Assembly (NCBI GenBank): GCA_019313725.1
Contig: JAFDAT010000075.1
Location: forward strand, 1-11,109
Direction: 5' to 3'
Length of the DNA stretch: 11,109 nucleotides
DNA from: Deltaproteobacteria bacterium
GTDB lineage: Bacteria; Desulfobacterota; Desulfobacteria; Desulfobacterales; B30-G6
The translations under genes were made by a program, and so were the position numbers. Numbering within the stretch: the first letter of the stretch is position 1; each line of letters starts with the position of its first letter. The notes below the pieces were generated by a model, which worked only from the letters and a program-made list of their open reading frames with translations, searched no databases and was not told the DNA's origin. Positions 7,246 to 11,109 of this stretch are shown here, piece by piece.

Positions 7246-7287
7246 AGAATTGAAGAGGTTCTGCAAATCATCGTTCTATTCAATTCC

Positions 7288-7316
7288 TTTATATCTGATT
7301 GTAAAAGTTTTGTAAA
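7288..7316 (-). promoter_or_regulatory. Candidate sigma70 promoter of the two-component operon
   Basis: On the minus strand, TTTACA (7311-7316) and TATAAA (7288-7293) are separated by exactly 17 bases; each hexamer matches the consensus at five of six positions. Transcription would begin near 7281 and give a leader of about 80 bases holding the 7229-7245 hairpin. I found no comparably good promoter for the divergent radical SAM gene in this spacer. Confidence 0.55.
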
Positions 7317-7365
7317 TTCAAAACCTTCCCTGTACTTTCTCCACATTGTTTTTTACATACAACAG

Positions 7366-9147
7366 ATGATAAACAAAAAGAATATTTTATTAATTTACCC
7401 CGAGGTACCCCAAAACACGTATTGGAGTTTTCAGTATGCGCTCCAGTTTACCGGGAAGAAAAGTGCCATGCCGCCCCTGGGGCTGATCACCATCGCGTCC
7501 TATTTCCCCGACGATTACCGTCTTAAACTGGTGGATCTCAATATCGAAAGCCTGGACGAAGCCGATGTGCTGTGGGCCGACCATGTCTATGTTTCCGCCA
7601 TGATCGTACAGAAGGCTTCATTCAAAAAAGTGGTGGCGACCTGCAACCGTCTGAATACCACGGTGGTTGCCGGGGGACCGTACCCCACATCGAGTCGTGA
7701 GAAAATCAAAGGAGTCGATCACTTGGTGCTGGGGGAGGTGGAAAATACGCTGCCGGATTTCATCGCGGCCATGGAAGACGGCACTGCTGAACGCGTCTAT
7801 CCGCCTGCGGACAAACCCGCCATGGCCGATGCGCGCGTGCCCAGGTTCGACCTGCTGGATATGGGCGCCTATGCATCCATGTCCATCCAATATTCCCGGG
7901 GCTGCCCTTTCAAGTGCGAATTTTGTGATATCTGGAGTGTTTACGGCAACCGCCCGCGTTTGAAATCGGCCACCGGTGTGACAGCGGAGCTGGATGCGCT
8001 TTTTGAACTGGGTTGGGAGGGACCGGTGTTCATGGTCGATGATAACTTCATCGGCAACAAGAAAAGGGTAAAAACGGATTTGCTGCCGCCTCTCATCGAT
8101 TGGCAGCGCTCACACGGGTTTGTTTTCCGGTTTTTTACCGAGGCGAGCATCAACATGGCCGACGATGTTGACTTGCTGGCTGCCATGCGGAATGCAGGGT
8201 TCGACGAGGTGTTCATCGGCATCGAAACCCCTTCCGTAGAAGGTCTCAGGGAAACCGGGAAGAAGCAGAACCTGAAGTTGGATATGGCTGCTGCGGTAAA
8301 AACCATCCAGCGTCACGGCATGGAGGTCATGGCCGGCTTCATCGTGGGTTTTGACAGTGATACCGACGACATATTCGATCGCCAGGTGGCGTTCATCCAG
8401 GAAACCGGCATTCCCCAGGCCATGGTCGGGCTGTTGACCGCACTGCCGGGAACCCAGCTCTACCGGCGCTTGGAGACCCAGGGGCGCCTGCTGCATGCCC
8501 CCGACGGCAACAACACCCACGCCAATGCCATCAACTTTGTACCCCGCATGGATGAGGCGGTTTTGAAAAGCGGTTACAATCGAATTCTGTCCACCATCTA
8601 TGACCGTCGCCTGAAAAATTATTTCAGCCGCTGCAGCCGGCTGCTGGACACTCTCGGAAGAACGCACCGGTTCGGAAGAGAAGTGCATTTTCAGGAAATA
8701 AAAGTGCTGTTCAAATCGCTCCTGCGGCAAACGGTAGCCCCCTATGGCTATCAGTATGTCAAGTTCCTGCTGAGAAACCTGATCCGCAACCGTGAGATGT
8801 TTGCCGAAGCAGTCAAACTGAGCGTGGTGGGTCACCATTATTATGCTATAACTCGGGAAATGATGAAGGCGGAAAGGGTTTCGTCGTATCTGGATGAGAA
8901 ATATGCCTATCTGTGCCGGCGAATTGAGGCGTATTCAACGCTTACCAGGGACCGTTACCTGGAAAAGCGCACAGACATAGCACGGCTTCTGAAGCAAAAA
9001 CAGCGAATCCTCAACAAGGTTCAGTTGAAAATCGATAGTCTTCACGTGGATTTCCGTCGGGACCTTGCTCGAAAATCTGCGGCCCTTTCAAACAAACTGC
9101 AGGATCTTTTCGAGCCTCTCGAACGCACCACCATAGAGTCAGGCTGA
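7366..9147 (+). CDS. B12-binding-type radical SAM protein, DUF4070-like, with coiled-coil tail
   Basis: Starting at ATG 7366 gives 593 residues. The N-terminus (MINKKNILLIYPEVPQNTYW) begins as this family does; the frame extends back to a GTG at 7243, but that segment is AT-rich and crosses the leader hairpin, so I reject it. Residues 1-170 form a cobalamin-binding-like Rossmann domain without the DxHxxG base-off histidine motif. The radical SAM core has the cluster motif CPFKCEFC (C180, C184, C187), which holds a 4Fe-4S cluster and SAM, then the barrel with MVDDNF, EVFIGIETPS and AGFIVGFDSD. The region around YNRILSTIYDRR resembles DUF4070. Residues from about 500 are highly basic and end in a heptad-rich helix (LLKQKQRILNKVQLKIDSL and onward). 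No strong Shine-Dalgarno is visible. The reaction is unknown; relatives include methyltransferases and lipid- or hopanoid-modifying enzymes. Confidence 0.88.
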   Translation: MINKKNILLIYPEVPQNTYWSFQYALQFTGKKSAMPPLGLITIASYFPDDYRLKLVDLNIESLDEADVLWADHVYVSAMIVQKASFKKVVATCNRLNTTVVAGGPYPTSSREKIKGVDHLVLGEVENTLPDFIAAMEDGTAERVYPPADKPAMADARVPRFDLLDMGAYASMSIQYSRGCPFKCEFCDIWSVYGNRPRLKSATGVTAELDALFELGWEGPVFMVDDNFIGNKKRVKTDLLPPLIDWQRSHGFVFRFFTEASINMADDVDLLAAMRNAGFDEVFIGIETPSVEGLRETGKKQNLKLDMAAAVKTIQRHGMEVMAGFIVGFDSDTDDIFDRQVAFIQETGIPQAMVGLLTALPGTQLYRRLETQGRLLHAPDGNNTHANAINFVPRMDEAVLKSGYNRILSTIYDRRLKNYFSRCSRLLDTLGRTHRFGREVHFQEIKVLFKSLLRQTVAPYGYQYVKFLLRNLIRNREMFAEAVKLSVVGHHYYAITREMMKAERVSSYLDEKYAYLCRRIEAYSTLTRDRYLEKRTDIARLLKQKQRILNKVQLKIDSLHVDFRRDLARKSAALSNKLQDLFEPLERTTIESG

Positions 9148-9199
9148 CCGGCAAACCCTGTAGTCGCATAGAAAACATGGCAAAGAATAGCTAAAGGGT

Positions 9200-9355
9200 A
9201 AAAAGTCTTAAAGCGTCCTTTAGCGTCATTCCCGGGAAGGCGGGGCACGAAGTGAAGCTTTAGCGCTATCCAGTGTTTTCAGATAGTTCTGGATGCCTGC
9301 CTTCGCAGAGCCTGCCCCTGCGAAGGCAGGGGCATGACGGAATTTCGGACTTTTT
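9200..9355. repeat. MITE-like nested inverted-repeat element
   Basis: Several inverted pairs share one centre of symmetry. From outside in: AAAAAGTC (9200-9207) / GACTTTTT (9348-9355); CGTCATTCC (9224-9232) / GGCATGACG (9331-9339) with one mismatch; ATCCAG (9268-9273) / CTGGAT (9289-9294). The right half also holds its own perfect 13-bp hairpin. The layout resembles dispersed non-coding elements common between genes in many proteobacteria (CGTCATTCC ... GGCATGACG type). No transposase or target-site duplication was recognised. Confidence 0.7.
9296..9330. repeat. 13-bp perfect hairpin inside the repeat element
   Basis: CCTGCCTTCGCAG (9296-9308) pairs perfectly with CTGCGAAGGCAGG (9318-9330) across a 9-base loop. 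An alternative 8-bp stem, GCCCCTGC (9314-9321) / GCAGGGGC (9326-9333) with loop GAAG, uses the same 3' arm, so the RNA has two exclusive folds. It lacks a U-run directly after the stem. Confidence 0.75.
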
Positions 9356-9418
9356 GTAAGTCTGTCAAAGTTGATGAATCGCTACGCTCTGCTTTTATAA
9401 AAAAGATAGAATTCCTTA

Positions 9419-9454
9419 ACTTTAGTCACTTTAGTTCACTTTAGCCCACTTTAG
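9419..9454 (+). repeat. Four-copy ACTTTAG array, 9-10 base period
   Basis: ACTTTAG occurs at 9419-9425, 9428-9434, 9438-9444 and 9448-9454, separated by 2, 3 and 3 variable bases. A degenerate fifth copy (CACT, 9456-9459) follows. The period is close to one DNA helical turn, so all copies face the same side of the helix. It is too short and irregular for a CRISPR array. Confidence 0.8.
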
Positions 9455-9581
9455 GCACTCATATGTTATGGCCTCCCTTCCAAGGCGCATCCAGTGCCGG
9501 GCCCTCTGGACCCGGGTATCTACGTTTTCGCGATTTCATTCCATTCTGCTTATGCAGGGATGGACAATCCCGTCCTTTCCA

Positions 9582-9608
9582 TTGACTCTCATATAAAAAA
9601 TGTATAAT
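9582..9608 (+). promoter_or_regulatory. Candidate promoter upstream of the ABC-F gene
   Basis: TTGACT (9582-9587) and a perfect TATAAT (9603-9608) are separated by 15 bases, shorter than the ideal 17, with an A-rich spacer. A start near 9615 would give a leader of about 100 bases that begins in the CATAACGG inverted repeat. Confidence 0.5.
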
Positions 9609-9610
9609 TT

Positions 9611-9642
9611 CATAACGGTTGTCACAGATATGTTCCGTTATG
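9611..9642 (+). promoter_or_regulatory. Inverted repeat in the ABC-F leader
   Basis: CATAACGG (9611-9618) and CCGTTATG (9635-9642) form an 8-bp inverted repeat with a 16-base loop just after the candidate -10 box. Seven bases of the right arm, CCGTTAT, recur at 9706-9712, one base before the ABC-F start codon. The left arm can therefore pair locally or with the sequence beside the start codon. It may be an operator on DNA or a switch in RNA. Confidence 0.45.
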
Positions 9643-9677
9643 CTTTAGCTGGTGCCGGATATGGCGGGTACCTGTAA
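9630..9677 (+). CDS. Possible 15-codon leader ORF before the ABC-F gene
   Basis: ATG at 9630 opens a frame MFRYALAGAGYGGYL ending in TAA at 9675-9677, 36 bases before the ABC-F start. Its start lies within the loop of the leader inverted repeat. It lacks a clear Shine-Dalgarno, and a frame of this length is common by chance. It is listed because ABC-F genes in other bacteria can be controlled by translated leader peptides. Confidence 0.2.
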   Translation: MFRYALAGAGYGGYL

Positions 9678-9713
9678 CAGCCGAATTCATGGGAGAGATG
9701 GACAACCGTTATT

Positions 9714-11109
9714 ATGATCAACATCGAGAACCTACAAAAGAGTTTCGGCGGCCAGGTCCTGTTCGATGGTCTGGCATTCAAGGTGAATGCCAGGGAGCGC
9801 ATCGGGCTGGTGGGGCGCAACGGACACGGAAAAACAACCCTTTTTCGCATCATTACCGGGGAAGAGGCCTATGACGGCGGGGCGTTGACGATTCCTAAAA
9901 ATTACCGCATGGGCATTGTCCGCCAGCGGCTTGACTTTACCGCAGACACGATATTGGCGGAAGGCATGACCGGCCTTCCCGAAACCGAAAAGGATCATCA
10001 CTGGAAGGTGGAAAAAATCCTGATGGGACTGGGATTTTCCCAGGGCGATATGCAGCGGCACCCGCAAGAATTCTCGGGCGGTTTCCAGGTGCGTTTGAAT
10101 CTGGCCAAGGTCCTGGTTTCGGAGCCTGACCTACTGCTTCTGGATGAACCCACCAACTACCTGGACATTACCTCGATTCGATGGATCGAACGTTTTCTGG
10201 TGCGATGGCCCCACGAACTGATGCTCATCACCCACGACCGGGGCTTCATGGACAAGGTGGTTACCCACATGGTGGGCATTCACCGGCACAAAGCCAGAAA
10301 AATTGCCGGGGATACCCATAAGTACTACTCCCAGGTAGCCCAGGATGAGGAGGTTTACGAAAAAACCCGTCTCAACGACGAGCGCCGCCAAAAAGAGATA
10401 AAGCAGTTCATCACTCGTTTCAGGGCCAAGGCCCGGCTGGCCAACCTGGTACAGTCACGCATTAAAACGCTTGAAAAGCTGGAGAAGAAAGACAAGCTGG
10501 CCCAGATCAGTACGCTGGATTTTGCGTTCCGCAGTGAACGGTTTCGCGGAAAGCATGTGCTGTCGGTGAGAAACGCCGCCTTTACATACAATCCCGATGT
10601 ACCCCTGATCAATAACTTTGACCTGTCCGTCAACGCCGGGGACCGCATATGTGTCATCGGCAAGAACGGTAAGGGCAAGACCACGCTGTTGAAATTGCTG
10701 GCCGGTGCTCTCGACCCACAGACCGGCGAAATCCAGTACAATCCATCGGTGAAAAAAGGTTTTTTTGAGCAGACCAACATTCAGACCCTCGACGACCGCC
10801 GCACGGTTGAAGAGGAGATTCTCTACTCGAGCGAAGGCATCGATCAGCAGACGGCCAGGAATATCTGCGGCGCCATGATGTTTGAAGGAAATTCGGCCTT
10901 GAAAAAAATCAGTGTCCTTTCCGGGGGTGAAAAGAGCAGGGTCATCCTGGGCAAAATCCTGGTCACGCCGCTGAACCTCCCGCTGCTGGATGAACCCACC
11001 AACCACCTGGACATGGATTCATGCGATGCCTTGCTGGCGGACATCGACAGCTTCGAGGGCACAGTCATCATGGTTACCCATAACGAAATGTTTTTGCATG
11101 CCCTGGCCG
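9714..11109 (+). CDS. ABC-F family ATPase, 3' truncated
   Basis: The frame is open from ATG 9714 to the window end (465 codons). It contains two ABC ATPase domains and no membrane segment, as in the ABC-F class of ribosome-acting translation factors (EttA, Uup, YheS, YbiT) and ribosome-protection proteins. Domain 1 has Walker A GRNGHGKTT (34-42), signature FSGGFQVRLNLAK (120-132) and Walker B LLLLDEPTNYLD (D144, E145). A charged helical linker follows (about 205-270, rich in K, R, E), where ABC-F proteins contact tRNA in the ribosomal P/E site. Domain 2 has Walker A GKNGKGKTT (316-324), signature LSGGEKSRVILGK (402-414) and Walker B LPLLDEPTNHLD (D426, E427), then the H-switch in VTHNE. The SGGFQVRLNLA wording is nearest to the YheS/ABCF3 type in my judgement. 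No Shine-Dalgarno is placed well for 9714. Confidence 0.93.
   Translation, partial: MINIENLQKSFGGQVLFDGLAFKVNARERIGLVGRNGHGKTTLFRIITGEEAYDGGALTIPKNYRMGIVRQRLDFTADTILAEGMTGLPETEKDHHWKVEKILMGLGFSQGDMQRHPQEFSGGFQVRLNLAKVLVSEPDLLLLDEPTNYLDITSIRWIERFLVRWPHELMLITHDRGFMDKVVTHMVGIHRHKARKIAGDTHKYYSQVAQDEEVYEKTRLNDERRQKEIKQFITRFRAKARLANLVQSRIKTLEKLEKKDKLAQISTLDFAFRSERFRGKHVLSVRNAAFTYNPDVPLINNFDLSVNAGDRICVIGKNGKGKTTLLKLLAGALDPQTGEIQYNPSVKKGFFEQTNIQTLDDRRTVEEEILYSSEGIDQQTARNICGAMMFEGNSALKKISVLSGGEKSRVILGKILVTPLNLPLLDEPTNHLDMDSCDALLADIDSFEGTVIMVTHNEMFLHALA

Larger units (their letters stand above)
9148..9713. other. 566-base non-coding region with repeats and ABC-F leader
   Basis: No credible gene lies here except a possible 15-codon leader ORF. 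In order it contains a nested inverted-repeat element (about 9200-9355), a four-copy ACTTTAG array (9419-9454), a GC-rich stretch with an imperfect hairpin (CCGGG 9497-9501 / CCCGG 9511-9515), a promoter candidate (9582-9608) and the ABC-F leader (9611-9713). I see nothing recognisable between 9455 and 9496 or between 9520 and 9580. Confidence 0.75.

Noticed and set aside
7243..7365. GTG-initiated N-terminal extension of the radical SAM protein
   Set aside because: The extension is AT-rich, crosses the hairpin and the promoter of the divergent operon, and does not match the family's N-terminus; ATG 7366 fits better.
8110..8838. Minus-strand open frame of 242 codons opposite the radical SAM gene
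   Set aside because: Antisense shadow, with no known motif in its translation.
9296..9355. Intrinsic terminator formed by the 13-bp hairpin and TTTTT at 9351-9355
   Set aside because: The T-run is 20 bases after the stem, too far for intrinsic termination; the T-run is better explained as an arm of the repeat element.
9419..9454. CRISPR-like array
   Set aside because: Seven-base repeats with 2-3 base gaps cannot be CRISPR repeats and spacers, and no cas gene is present.
9689..9874. Plus-strand 61-codon frame starting ATGGGAGAGATG
   Set aside because: It runs out of frame into the ABC-F coding sequence, has no domain, and ends inside that gene.
10455..11006. Minus-strand open frames opposite the ABC-F gene
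   Set aside because: The + strand frame carries both complete sets of ABC motifs; these are shadows.

Overview
The window looks like a chromosomal piece from a sulfate-reducer-like member of the Desulfobacterota (former Deltaproteobacteria). This is inferred from moderate GC content and gene types typical of that group: a two-CW cysteine-domain regulator, stand-alone MOSC and FdhD proteins of molybdoenzyme metabolism, and a DUF4070-type radical SAM protein. Intergenic repeats of the CGTCATTCC...GGCATGACG kind fit as well. No rRNA, tRNA, phage or transposase gene is visible. Both window ends cut through genes.

Bases 1-2559 (+): an operon of a MacB/FtsX-type ABC permease (5' truncated), its LolD/MacB-type ATPase, and an exported FecR-domain protein. 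The permease has a CxxC pair and the FecR protein a CxC pair, which suggests an envelope system involving metal or redox chemistry.

Bases 2615-7201 (-): a tightly packed block on the opposite strand. In transcription order it holds a histidine kinase and an OmpR-type response regulator (start/stop overlap ATGA), fdhD, an HTH protein with a cysteine-rich two-CW domain, a small MOSC protein, and a nitronate monooxygenase-like flavoprotein. The last three are almost certainly one operon: an 8-base gap, then a 19-base overlap. FdhD and MOSC both point to molybdenum-cofactor enzymes, and the two-CW protein may be a cysteine-based redox or metal switch for its operon.

Bases 7202-7365: the divergent spacer between the kinase and a + strand radical SAM gene. 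It has a good sigma70-like promoter reading toward the kinase and a perfect 7-bp hairpin in the predicted kinase leader. The radical SAM protein (7366-9147) has an N-terminal cobalamin-binding-like domain, a CxxxCxxC cluster motif and a basic coiled-coil tail.

Bases 9148-9713: a 566-base non-coding region rich in structure. It has a MITE-like nested inverted-repeat element, a four-copy ACTTTAG array with 9-10 base period, a promoter candidate, and a leader with an inverted repeat and a possible 15-codon upstream ORF. Bases 9714 to the end: an ABC-F translation factor-type ATPase, truncated at 3'.
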